From: Pseudoflavonifractor intestinihominis
GTDB taxonomy: Bacteria > Bacillota > Clostridia > Oscillospirales > Oscillospiraceae
Length of the DNA: 64,000 nt
Assembly: GCF_040096055.1 (NCBI RefSeq)
Contig: NZ_JBBMFK010000002.1
Coordinates: 143,690-207,689, forward strand
Direction of reading: 5' to 3'
The position numbers and the translations under genes are program-made. This document shows positions 8,067 through 14,517 of this stretch, piece after piece (position 1 is the stretch's first letter; each line of letters begins with the position of its first letter). The notes under the pieces were generated by a model that saw only the letters and a list, made by a program, of their open reading frames with translations, did no database searches and was not told where the DNA came from.

Positions 8067-8740
8067 CTGTTTTTCTCCTTTTCCATGTTCCGTTTCAGCA
8101 GCGCCAGGGCAATCAGCAGGGCGGGGACCATTAATATAATACAGAGCATGGAGAACAGCAGGCTCGTCTTCTCGCCGGACAAGAGCGCGTTCCCCACGGC
8201 CAGCACCAGACCCACCGCCATCATGACCCCGCCGTCCACAATCTGGCTCCTGCGCCAGTTCTCATCGCTGGCCATGGTCCAGGCCGTCCGCACCCCGCAC
8301 CAGCCGTTGCGCCGGATTTTGGGCATCACGTTGCCCAGGCAGAAGAGCAGCAGCCCCGTGACCCCGAACAGAATCCGGCTGACGGACAGCTCCAGCCCTG
8401 TCCCCAGGGCCGCTATGCGGTAGGCCTGAACCAGAAAGACCACGGTCATCACGTTGAACACCAGCAGCGCGCCGCAGCCGATGGCCAGCACCGCCGTCCG
8501 GTTCCCCGGCGCCTTTCGGCCGCTCCACTGGGACACCTTTAAAAGAAATGCCCCCATCAGCAGCGTGATCAGCGACAGAAACAGCATCTCGTACTTGCTG
8601 CCCCAGCGGTTCACCTCGCCCGCGGCATTATAGTGTACGGGGATTTCCGCCGGCAGCACCAGCAGGGCCGCCAGAGTCACCACCAGCGGCAGTCCCATCA
8701 GAATGTAAAACAGCGTCCTCCACAGTTTTTCGTGTCTCAT
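8063..8740 (-). CDS. SdpI/DUF1648-family membrane protein
   Basis: The 225-residue protein has about six membrane helices. The N-terminal part carries a DUF1648 pattern (LPAEIPVHYNAAGEVNRWGSK, near residues 28-48). The C-terminal part carries the SdpI-family signature NVMPKIRRNGWCGVRTAWTMASDENWRRSQ. In B. subtilis, SdpI gives immunity to the SdpC toxin and holds the repressor SdpR at the membrane. No toxin gene is seen here, so it may be an orphan signalling or immunity protein. The start has GGAGGAGC 5 bases upstream and lies inside the preceding regulator gene. Confidence 0.88.
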   Translation of the reverse strand: MRHEKLWRTLFYILMGLPLVVTLAALLVLPAEIPVHYNAAGEVNRWGSKYEMLFLSLITLLMGAFLLKVSQWSGRKAPGNRTAVLAIGCGALLVFNVMTVVFLVQAYRIAALGTGLELSVSRILFGVTGLLLFCLGNVMPKIRRNGWCGVRTAWTMASDENWRRSQIVDGGVMMAVGLVLAVGNALLSGEKTSLLFSMLCIILMVPALLIALALLKRNMEKEKNR

Positions 8741-9017
8741 GGCGCTCCTCCTCTGTTCCGGCGCACAGCTGGCTCAGCCAGAGTACCGCCTCCTCCAATA
8801 CGGTGGCGTTCATCTCATAATAGATGTAGTTCTTCTCCCGCCGCTCCCGTATCAGTCCCGCCCGCTTCATGCAGGAGAGATGATAGGACACGGCGGCGGC
8901 GGTCATGTCCAGCCTGGCGGCGATCTCCCCCGCCGGCAGCTCCCCGCCCCGCAGCAGCAGCAGAATCTCCCGCCGCACCGGGTCGGACAGGGCCTTGAAG
9001 ATCCCGGGGCCCTCCAC
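8628..9017 (-). CDS. ArsR/SdpR-family winged-helix repressor
   Basis: The first 90 residues or so form a typical ArsR winged helix (IFKALSDPVRREILLLLRGGELPAGEIAARLDMTAAAVSYHLSCMKRAGLI), close to SdpR and without obvious metal-binding cysteines in the recognition region. The start is GTG at 9017 with GGAGGGGGGAG upstream. The frame stays open 113 bp into the SdpI-like gene, adding a low-complexity tail rich in Gly/Ala. SdpR-type proteins normally stop near residue 90, so the tail is unusual. Inferred role: autorepressor of this operon, modulated by the SdpI-like protein. Confidence 0.87.
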   Translation of the reverse strand: MEGPGIFKALSDPVRREILLLLRGGELPAGEIAARLDMTAAAVSYHLSCMKRAGLIRERREKNYIYYEMNATVLEEAVLWLSQLCAGTEEERHETRKTVEDAVLHSDGTAAGGDSGGPAGAAGGNPRTL

Positions 9018-9148
9018 AGCGCTCCCCCCTCCCGCGCAAAGTCAAAGCTATTTCAAATTTTCTTTAAATAGATTCTATCAGGCGGCGGGCGTCCTGTCAA
9101 GCGCTCCGCCGCCATCCCCGGAATCAAAACTTTTTTCTGAATTTCCCC

Positions 9149-9177
9149 TTGACTTTTCCCCTTCCCCATGCTATTCT
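9149..9177 (+). promoter_or_regulatory. Promoter of the rpmG-secE-nusG-rplKA cluster
   Basis: TTGACT (9149-9154), 17-bp spacer, TATTCT (9172-9177). Transcription would start near 9184, leaving a leader of about 225 nt before rpmG. Confidence 0.7.
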
Positions 9178-9179
9178 AT

Positions 9180-9409
9180 TAACACCTATGAAAAGGGCTT
9201 TTTTTGTGCGCATTTTTACGGTGTAATGACGCGCAAACCCTTTTGCCGCCGAGAGCGGGCATAGGGAGGCAGATGATGCCGAATCCGCACCGTAGCGTAT
9301 AGGGGCATAGTGTATCTGTGCCTGGACGTTGCTGGATTCGGCATATTGGGCCGCATCCGGCATTTTTTATGTCCGGAGCGCCCCAAAATGATAAAGGAGG
9401 TGCCGACAA
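9180..9409 (+). promoter_or_regulatory. Long structured 5' leader of rpmG
   Basis: This noncoding leader holds several inverted repeats. AAAAGGG...TGCGC pairs with GCGCA...CCCTTTT (about 9187-9245). A perfect 11-bp pair ATGCCGAATCC (9276-9286) and GGATTCGGCAT (9334-9344) encloses 47 bases. A short GCCG-CATC-CGGC hairpin is followed by ATTTTTTAT (9350-9370). CGGCAT occurs twice (9339-9344 and 9358-9363), so the 5' arm could pair with either copy. That would suit a transcriptional switch. No known riboswitch class was recognised. Confidence 0.5.
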
Positions 9410-9574
9410 GTGGCAAAGGCAGGCAACCGGGTGAAGATCACCCTGCGCTGCTCCGAGTGCAAACAGCGCAATTACAACACGTTCAAGAACAAGAAGAACA
9501 CTCCTGATCGTCTGGAGCTGAACAAGTACTGCCCCTTCTGCAGAAAGCACACGGTCCACAACGAGACCAAGTAA
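9410..9574 (+). CDS. rpmG: 50S ribosomal protein L33
   Basis: The 54-residue protein begins GTG-GCA-AAG (MAKAGNRVKITLRCSECKQRN) and ends CPFCRKHTVHNETK. The two CxxC pairs (CSEC and CPFC) mark the zinc-binding form of L33, a component of the 50S subunit. AAAGGAGG lies about 9 bases before the GTG. It is the first gene of the rpmG-secE-nusG block, a conserved arrangement in Firmicutes. Confidence 0.95.
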   Translation: MAKAGNRVKITLRCSECKQRNYNTFKNKKNTPDRLELNKYCPFCRKHTVHNETK

Positions 9575-9615
9575 TGAGCTTACAGATGGCTCACAAGAAA
9601 GAAGGGTGTATCTGA

Positions 9616-9927
9616 ATGTCTGAAAACGAGAAGATCGAGCAGGCCGGCCAGGCGGACGCCGCCAAGTCCGCACCCGCCAAAGCCGACAAGAAGGCGAAGG
9701 ACGAGAAAAAGTCCAAGCCCGGTTTCTTCAAGCGCGTCGCCAAGTGGTTCAAGGAAATGAAGAGCGAACTGAAGAAGGTACAGTGGCCCGGTTGGAAGCA
9801 GGTTGCGAAGAACACCGGTATCGTAATTGCCTGCGTTATCGTGGTGGGCATCTTCATCTGGGTTTTCGACGCCCTGGCCAACGCCGTTGTGCAGGCGCTG
9901 CTGAACCTTTTCAACCCCGGCGCATAA
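9616..9927 (+). CDS. secE: Preprotein translocase subunit SecE
   Basis: The 103-residue protein has a charged N-terminal tail rich in Lys/Ala (1-50), the conserved amphipathic segment FFKRVAKWFKEMKSELKKVQWPGWKQV, and one C-terminal membrane helix (GIVIACVIVVGIFIWVFDAL). It is the small essential SecYEG channel subunit in the cytoplasmic membrane. It lies between rpmG and nusG, as usual. The N-terminal extension is longer than in B. subtilis SecE but common in GC-rich clostridia. Confidence 0.95.
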   Translation: MSENEKIEQAGQADAAKSAPAKADKKAKDEKKSKPGFFKRVAKWFKEMKSELKKVQWPGWKQVAKNTGIVIACVIVVGIFIWVFDALANAVVQALLNLFNPGA

Positions 9928-9938
9928 AGGAGTAAATC

Positions 9939-10463
9939 ATGGCTGAAAGTGCAAAGTGGTATGTCGTCCATACCTATTCCGGCTATGAGAACACCGTCGC
10001 CGCCTCCATTGAAAAGGCAGTCGAAAACCGCAACATGCACGACCTCATCCAGGAGGTCAGCATCCCTCTGGAGACGGTCACCGAAATCACCGACAACGGC
10101 CCCAAGACCGTGGAGCGCAAAGTGTTCCCCGGCTACGTGCTGGTGAAAATGGTGATGACCGACGAGACCTGGCATCTGGTCCGCAATGTCCGCGGCGCCA
10201 CCGGCTTCGTCGGCTCCGGCAACAAGGCCATCCCCCTCTCCGATGAGGAGATCGCCGCCCTCGGCGTGGAAAAGCGCGAGGTGGTGATCGGCTACGCGGT
10301 GGGCGACAATGTCCGCATCACCGACGGCGCCCTCAAGTCCTATCTCGGCACCGTGGACGAGATCGATATGGAGCACGAGAAGGTCCGTATCGTGGTGTCC
10401 ATGTTCGGCCGTGAGACTCCCGTGGAGCTGGACCTCGACCAGGTGGAACCTGTCGAGCTGTAA
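9939..10463 (+). CDS. nusG: Transcription termination/antitermination factor NusG
   Basis: The 174-residue protein is full length. The NGN domain begins AKWYVVHTYSGYENTVAASIEKAVENR and contains VFPGYVLVKMVMTDETWHLVRN and TGFVG. The C-terminal KOW domain (about 118-172) begins YAVGDNVRITDGALKSYLGTVDEID. It binds RNA polymerase near the clamp and couples transcription with elongation control. It starts 11 bp after secE with AAAGGAG upstream, so it is cotranscribed. Confidence 0.97.
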   Translation: MAESAKWYVVHTYSGYENTVAASIEKAVENRNMHDLIQEVSIPLETVTEITDNGPKTVERKVFPGYVLVKMVMTDETWHLVRNVRGATGFVGSGNKAIPLSDEEIAALGVEKREVVIGYAVGDNVRITDGALKSYLGTVDEIDMEHEKVRIVVSMFGRETPVELDLDQVEPVEL

Positions 10464-10590
10464 GTCCGCCGGAGGCTCGTCCCGCGGCCCCGGGCCGCTC
10501 CGCCATGCCCGGCATGGCTTTCCCCCGCACGTGGGAGGCGTCCCACAGACGCCGTTCCAACCACATTTATCGTAGGAGGTGCTGTTTCAA
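10464..10590 (+). other. nusG-rplK intergenic leader with inverted repeats
   Basis: 127 bp between nusG and rplK contain GCCATGC-CCG-GCATGGC (7-bp perfect arms) and other GC-rich complementary stretches. No U-tract follows. This is the place where L1 binds to regulate rplKA in many bacteria, but the L1 site itself was not identified. Confidence 0.3.
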
Positions 10591-11016
<426 letters not shown>

Positions 11017-11035
11017 GCGAAGGAGGTAGTAGGAA

Positions 11036-11728
11036 ATGTTTAGAGGCAAGAAATATCAGGAGAGCGCCAAGCAGATCGACAAGGCCGCTCTGTACGATAC
11101 CGCCGAGGCCATGAACCTGGTGGTCAAGACCGCTCCCGCCAAGTTCGACGAGACCGTTGAGCTCCACGTGAAGCTGGGCGTCGACTCCCGTCACGCCGAC
11201 CAGCAGGTCCGCGGCGCCATCGTCCTCCCCCACGGCACCGGCAAGACCGCCCGCGTCCTGGTCTTCGCCAAGGGCGACAAGGCCGAGGCCGCCAAGGCCG
11301 CCGGCGCTGACTTCGTCGGCGAGATGGACATGGTCCAGAAGATCCAGCAGGAGAACTGGTTCGACTACGACGTGGTCGTGGCCAGCCCCGATATGATGGG
11401 CGTTGTCGGCCGCCTCGGTAAGCTGCTGGGCCCCAAGGGCCTGATGCCCTCCCCCAAGGCCGGCACCGTCACCCCCGACGTGGCCAAGGCCGTCAAGGAG
11501 ATCAAGGCCGGTAAGGTCGAGTACCGCCTGGACAAGACCAACATCATCCACTGCCCCATCGGCAAGGTGTCCTTCGGCGCCGAGAAGTTGACCGAGAACT
11601 TTAACGCCCTCATGGGCGCCATCGTGAAGGCCAAGCCCTCCGCTGCCAAGGGTCAGTATATCCGCAGCTGCGTGGTGGCCTCCACCATGGGCCCCGGCGT
11701 GAAGATCAACGGTGCCAAGCTGATGTAA
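11036..11728 (+). CDS. rplA: 50S ribosomal protein L1
   Basis: The 230-residue protein is standard length. It shows KKYQESAKQIDKAALYDTAEAMNLVVK at the N-terminus and the L1 signature LGPKGLMPSPKAGTVTPDVAKAVKEIKAGKVEYRLDKT near residues 125-165. It forms the L1 stalk and in many bacteria also represses its own rplKA mRNA. AAGGAGG sits about 10 bases before the ATG. It is the last gene of the rplKA unit before a hairpin at 11747. Confidence 0.97.
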   Translation: MFRGKKYQESAKQIDKAALYDTAEAMNLVVKTAPAKFDETVELHVKLGVDSRHADQQVRGAIVLPHGTGKTARVLVFAKGDKAEAAKAAGADFVGEMDMVQKIQQENWFDYDVVVASPDMMGVVGRLGKLLGPKGLMPSPKAGTVTPDVAKAVKEIKAGKVEYRLDKTNIIHCPIGKVSFGAEKLTENFNALMGAIVKAKPSAAKGQYIRSCVVASTMGPGVKINGAKLM

Positions 11729-11746
11729 TTTCCGCCTGACGAGCAG

Positions 11747-11772
11747 TATCCAGGGGGATTCCCCCCTGGATA
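11747..11772 (+). other. Hairpin between rplA and the rplJL promoter
   Basis: Perfect 11-bp stem TATCCAGGGGG (11747-11757) and CCCCCTGGATA (11762-11772) with a 4-base loop. No U-run directly follows; a T-rich stretch appears only 25 bp later. It may be an mRNA end stabiliser or weak terminator. Confidence 0.5.
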
Positions 11773-11806
11773 TCTGCCCCCAGGAGAAAATTTTTTCACT
11801 TTTTAG

Positions 11807-11835
11807 TTGACAGCCCGGTTTCGGGATGTTATACT
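11807..11835 (+). promoter_or_regulatory. Promoter of rplJL
   Basis: Consensus TTGACA (11807-11812), 17-bp spacer, TATACT (11830-11835). Near-perfect sigma-A promoter 137 bp before rplJ. Confidence 0.85.
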
Positions 11836-11845
11836 ATCTTTCGTG

Positions 11846-11970
11846 TTCAGAGACAGCAGGTCGTGTTCGCACGGTAAATCCTGCCGAGAATGCAGTATAG
11901 ACGTTTGTTTTGTGCTGTTTTGTGTCTTTGGACGCGGAACAGCACTTTATTTTTCTGGAGGTGAATCCCA
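11846..11970 (+). promoter_or_regulatory. Ribosomal protein L10 leader with attenuator
   Basis: The leader has the conserved L10-binding elements AGAGACAGCAGGT (from 11850) and TAAATCCTGCCGAG (from 11875) of the L10 leader RNA family. After them comes a hairpin GTGCTGTT (11912-11919) / AACAGCAC (11938-11945) followed by TTTATTTTTC, an intrinsic terminator just before the rplJ ribosome site. Known mechanism in Bacillus: the L10(L7/L12)4 complex binds the leader and favours termination. The sequence fits this directly. Confidence 0.85.
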
Positions 11971-11971
11971 C

Positions 11972-12505
11972 ATGCCTAACGCAAAGGTTCTCAGTGAGAA
12001 GCAGGCCGTCGTGGCCGAGCTGACCGAGAAGCTCAAGGACGCCGCCAGCGGCGTTCTGGTGGATTATAAGGGCATCACTGTGGCTGAGGACACCGCTCTG
12101 CGCGCCGAGCTGCGCAAGAACGACGTGGAGTACGCCGTCGTGAAGAACACCCTGGTCCGTTTTGCCATCAACAACTGCGGCATGGAGGCCCTGGACGACG
12201 TGCTCAACGGCACCACTTCCCTGGCCATCAGCCACAGCGACCCCATCGCTCCCATGCGCGTGGTGAACAAGTTCGCCAAGCAGTTCAACGGCGCCAAGTT
12301 CACCATCAAGGCCGGCTTCATGGACGGCAAGGTCCTGTCCCTGGACGAGGTCAGCGCTCTGGCCGAGCTGCCCTCCAAGGAGGTCCTGCAGGCTCAGGTC
12401 CTGGGCACCATGCTGGCCCCCATCACCAGCCTGGCCATCGTCATCAAGGCCATCGCCGAGAAGCAGGGCGGCTCCGTGGAGGAGACCGCTTCCGCCGAGG
12501 CGTAA
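11972..12505 (+). CDS. rplJ: 50S ribosomal protein L10
   Basis: The 177-residue protein starts MPNAKVLSEKQAVVAELTEKLKDAASGVLVDYKGITV, the typical L10 rRNA-binding domain, and ends in a helix for L7/L12 dimer binding (LPSKEVLQAQVLGTMLAPITSLAIVIKAIAEKQ). It forms the stalk base. The frame is open further upstream through the leader, but GGAGGTGA 8 bases before the ATG at 11972 fixes the start. It is followed by rplL and controlled by the L10 leader. Confidence 0.97.
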   Translation: MPNAKVLSEKQAVVAELTEKLKDAASGVLVDYKGITVAEDTALRAELRKNDVEYAVVKNTLVRFAINNCGMEALDDVLNGTTSLAISHSDPIAPMRVVNKFAKQFNGAKFTIKAGFMDGKVLSLDEVSALAELPSKEVLQAQVLGTMLAPITSLAIVIKAIAEKQGGSVEETASAEA

Positions 12506-12563
12506 CCCCTGTCCCCCGCATCACTACAACACTTCAGATATTTATTTTAGGAGGTAACATATC

Positions 12564-12938
12564 ATGGCTTCTGAGAAGATTACTGCCCTCATCGAAGAGG
12601 TTAAGGGCCTGACCGTTCTGGAGCTCTCCGAGCTCGTCCACGCTCTGGAGGAGGAGTTCGGCGTCTCCGCCGCCGCCATGGCCGCTCCCGCCGCTGCCGG
12701 CGCTGCCGCTCCCGCTGCTGAGGAGAAGACCGAGTTCGACGTCGTTCTGGCTGAGATCGGCGCCGAGAAGATCAAGGTCATCAAGGCTGTCCGTGAGATC
12801 ACTGGCCTGGGCCTGGCTGAGGCCAAGGCCGTTGTCGAGGCCGCTCCCAAGGCCATCAAGGAGGGTGTCTCCAAGGACGAGGCCGAGGAGCTGAAGAAGA
12901 AGCTCGAGGATGTCGGCGCCAAGGTGGAGCTGAAGTAA
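12564..12938 (+). CDS. rplL: 50S ribosomal protein L7/L12
   Basis: The 124-residue protein has the N-terminal dimerization helices (SEKITALIEEVKGLTVLELSELVHALEEEFGV), an Ala/Pro hinge (AAAMAAPAAAGAAAPAAEEK), and the C-terminal factor-binding domain (FDVVLAEIGAEKIKVIKAVREITGLGLAEAKAVVEAAPKAIKEGVSKDEAEELKKKLEDVGAKVELK). AGGAGG lies 9 bases before the ATG. It recruits translation GTPases. It is the last gene of the rplJL unit, followed by a strong terminator. Confidence 0.98.
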   Translation: MASEKITALIEEVKGLTVLELSELVHALEEEFGVSAAAMAAPAAAGAAAPAAEEKTEFDVVLAEIGAEKIKVIKAVREITGLGLAEAKAVVEAAPKAIKEGVSKDEAEELKKKLEDVGAKVELK

Positions 12939-12967
12939 GTCTCTCCCCTTCCCTTCATACAGCATCA

Positions 12968-13007
12968 ACCCGGACCTGCGGTTTTACCGCAGGTCCGGGT
13001 TTTTTTC
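12968..13007 (+). terminator. Terminator after rplL
   Basis: Perfect 14-bp stem ACCCGGACCTGCGG (12968-12981) / CCGCAGGTCCGGGT (12987-13000), loop of 5, then seven consecutive T. Confidence 0.95.
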
Positions 13008-13305
13008 TCTACCCGTCGTATAATAACGGGGCGGGATCATCGTTAAAGATGGTCCCGCCTTGTGTGCTGCCTTATCTACAGTTTTATGCCCATAAAGCGA
13101 AAAAACAGGCCGCCAACTCAGCGTTTGAAAAGGCAAACGATAAAAGACCAGCCGCAGACAAGAAGTATTAGTATAAGGCCCCAAATACGAGCATTTGTTC
13201 CTATAATCGTACCGGAAATAGACTGATATACTACGCTTGCCGTTATCGTTAAGCTGTAAATTACCAGAACGTTTCACTGCAATACAGACCTTTTTGCATG
13301 TCCTC
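13008..13305 (+). other. AT-rich intergenic stretch before the RHH gene
   Basis: About 300 bp without a convincing gene. It begins with a strong hairpin, GGCGGGATCAT (13030-13040) / ATGGTCCCGCC (13049-13059), without a U-tract. The rest is distinctly AT-richer than the surrounding genome and resembles acquired or decayed sequence. A minus-strand open frame crosses it but has no ribosome site and runs into the rplL terminator. Confidence 0.4.
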
Positions 13306-13334
13306 TTGACAAAAGCTAAAACACACGATATTCT
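13306..13334 (+). promoter_or_regulatory. Promoter of the RHH gene
   Basis: Consensus TTGACA (13306-13311), 17-bp spacer, TATTCT (13329-13334). The predicted start point near 13341 lies inside the palindrome at 13337-13358. Confidence 0.8.
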
Positions 13335-13336
13335 AA

Positions 13337-13358
13337 ATATGCTCCAATTGGAGCATAT
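13337..13358 (+). promoter_or_regulatory. 22-bp perfect palindrome, probable RHH operator
   Basis: Perfect dyad with half site ATATGCTCCAA and no central gap, directly downstream of the -10 box and covering the likely transcription start. It is 21 bp before the start codon of a ribbon-helix-helix protein. The natural reading is an autoregulatory operator bound by a dimer or pair of dimers of that protein. Confidence 0.7.
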
Positions 13359-13379
13359 CGTAAGCAAGGAGGTATATTT

Positions 13380-13772
13380 ATGGAAACAAGTGAAAAGGTG
13401 TCCGTCAACATGAACATCGCAACGTTATCTCAAATTGACCTGCTGGTCGATAAAGGGTATTATTCCAACCGAAGCGACTTTATCAATCAGGCCGTAAGAC
13501 AAGCGCTTAATGAGAAAAAATCGGTCATCGAAGAGATGAGCAAGCAGCAAAACGATCTGGATTTTAGATGGTTTATCGGTGTGATGGCTCTTGAAAAAGA
13601 AGAACTGCTGAAATCGAAAGGAAACCAGGTTAAGATAAAAATCAAGGGTTATGGGCTATTGGGTATCGACAGCGAACTTGATGACCTCGTGATCGAAAAT
13701 GTTGAAAGCATCGCCGTTAAAGGCAAGGTCATATGCTCCGACAGAATTAAGAAACATTTTAAGATACAGTGA
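13380..13772 (+). CDS. Ribbon-helix-helix (CopG-like) regulator
   Basis: The 130-residue protein has an N-terminal RHH fold (about residues 5-50): beta strand EKVSVNMNIATLSQIDLLVDKG, then YYSNRSDFINQAVRQALNEK. The C-terminal 75 residues (FRWFIGVMALEKEELLKSKG ... IDSELDDLVIENVESIAVKGKVICSDRIKKHF) resemble uncharacterised clostridial RHH-domain proteins and may bind a ligand or partner. AAGGAGG lies 8 bases before the ATG. Codon use is clearly AT-richer than the neighbours, which suggests horizontal origin. No toxin partner is seen downstream, so it does not look like a complete toxin-antitoxin pair. Confidence 0.75.
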   Translation: METSEKVSVNMNIATLSQIDLLVDKGYYSNRSDFINQAVRQALNEKKSVIEEMSKQQNDLDFRWFIGVMALEKEELLKSKGNQVKIKIKGYGLLGIDSELDDLVIENVESIAVKGKVICSDRIKKHFKIQ

Positions 13773-13965
13773 AAAAACCTTTGGGAACTAAAAGGCGCAT
13801 TTCTATACCTAGGTCTGGCGACTATGTATCGTGCGCTCGACGAGGCTTCCTCTCTGACAGCAGAAAGCCGCCATCCGAGAGGTTTTGGCACTTCGCTTCG
13901 TCAAGCGGATTGCACGCGCCTCCGGCGCCAAGAGACCGCTGGTTTAGCGGCTATAGAAAAAAGAA
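13773..13965 (-). other. Unassigned structured segment between RHH gene and tRNA-Pro
   Basis: About 190 bp with no supported gene. Several complementary stretches are visible: CCTCTC with GAGAGG, CCGCTggtttAGCGG, and on the minus strand CCTTT...AAAGG followed by TTTTTT near 13777. It may be the decayed edge of an insertion next to the tRNA 3' end, or an unrecognised RNA. No known RNA family was recognised. Confidence 0.3.
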
Positions 13966-13993
13966 AGTCCGTACTCCTTGCGGAATACGGACT
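13950..13993 (-). terminator. Terminator after the distal tRNA-Pro
   Basis: On the minus strand AGTCCGTA pairs with TACGGACT, extended by TCC/GGA after one mismatch, then TTCTTTTTT. It begins immediately after the encoded CCA of the tRNA. Confidence 0.85.
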
Positions 13994-14070
13994 TGGTCCG
14001 AGTGACTGGATTCGAACCAGCGGCCTCTTGAACCCCATTCAAGCGCGATACCAAACTTCGCCACACCCGG
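13994..14070 (-). tRNA. tRNA-Pro (anticodon GGG), copy 1
   Basis: 77 nt including an encoded CCA. Acceptor stem CCGGGTG/CACTCGG (C1-G72 as in proline tRNAs), anticodon stem CTTGA/TCAAG around loop ATGGGGT giving anticodon GGG, T arm GCTGG-TTCGAAT-CCAGT-type. It is identical to the second copy 85 bp away, including the three-base CCA end. Confidence 0.95.
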
Positions 14071-14107
14071 ATATTCACTTTTACCATTCGCTGACAACTT
14101 TATATCC

Positions 14108-14153
14108 CTCATAAAAGAAGTTGACAGTTCATTCTGCCAACTTCTTTTATGAG
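14108..14153 (-). repeat. 16-bp perfect inverted repeat between the tRNA-Pro copies
   Basis: Arms CTCATAAAAGAAGTTG (14108-14123) and CAACTTCTTTTATGAG (14138-14153), 14-nt loop. It starts 2 nt after the CCA end of tRNA copy 2 on the minus strand. It could fold as a spacer hairpin for processing; it lacks a U-tract for a classical terminator. Confidence 0.8.
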
Positions 14154-14155
14154 TT

Positions 14156-14232
14156 TGGTCCGAGTGACTGGATTCGAACCAGCGGCCTCTTGAACCCCAT
14201 TCAAGCGCGATACCAAACTTCGCCACACCCGG
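14156..14232 (-). tRNA. tRNA-Pro (anticodon GGG), copy 2
   Basis: Exact duplicate of the tRNA-Pro(GGG) at 13994-14070, also with encoded CCA and four identical bases before the 5' end. On the minus strand this copy is transcribed first, then the hairpin spacer, then copy 1 and its terminator. Confidence 0.95.
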
Positions 14233-14399
14233 ATATCTCATGTTGTTGTCGCTTCAGGCGACTTTGATATGATAGCACAGCTGCCCAGATTATGCAAGTG
14301 TTTTTTCGAAGTTTTTCAAAATTTTCTTTTCGTCCGTTCTATCCTCCGGCTCTCGGCCCTGCAATACACCCGTATACTAAAAGACATATGTATATTATC

Positions 14400-14428
14400 T
14401 TGACATTTGCAGGGTTGCATGGTATAGT
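14400..14428 (+). promoter_or_regulatory. Promoter of the TetR-MMPL-GLUG unit
   Basis: TTGACA (14400-14405), 17-bp spacer, TATAGT (14423-14428), 90 bp upstream of the tetR-like start. It is the only good promoter before the three genes. Confidence 0.75.
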
Positions 14429-14517
14429 GTCTCCACCTCGCGGGGCTCTTTTTCGGCCCTGTCTGTATAGATAACCTTCACATTATAATAATATGTTGTT
14501 TAAAAGGAGGCATTGCC

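Noticed and set aside
12984..13367. Minus-strand open frame of 127 codons before the RHH gene
   Set aside because: No ribosome site, no recognisable domain, and it covers the RHH promoter, its operator and the rplL terminator.
13380..13772. Complete toxin-antitoxin module
   Set aside because: Only the RHH protein is present; no second small gene overlaps or follows before the tRNA genes.
13800..14240. Integrase attachment site with repeated tRNA 3' end
   Set aside because: The only repeats are the full tRNA copies themselves; no partial copy of the tRNA 3' end and no integrase gene were found.
13951..14241. Short minus-strand open frame with a duplicated peptide segment
   Set aside because: It is the translation of the two identical tRNA-Pro genes, a classical false protein call.
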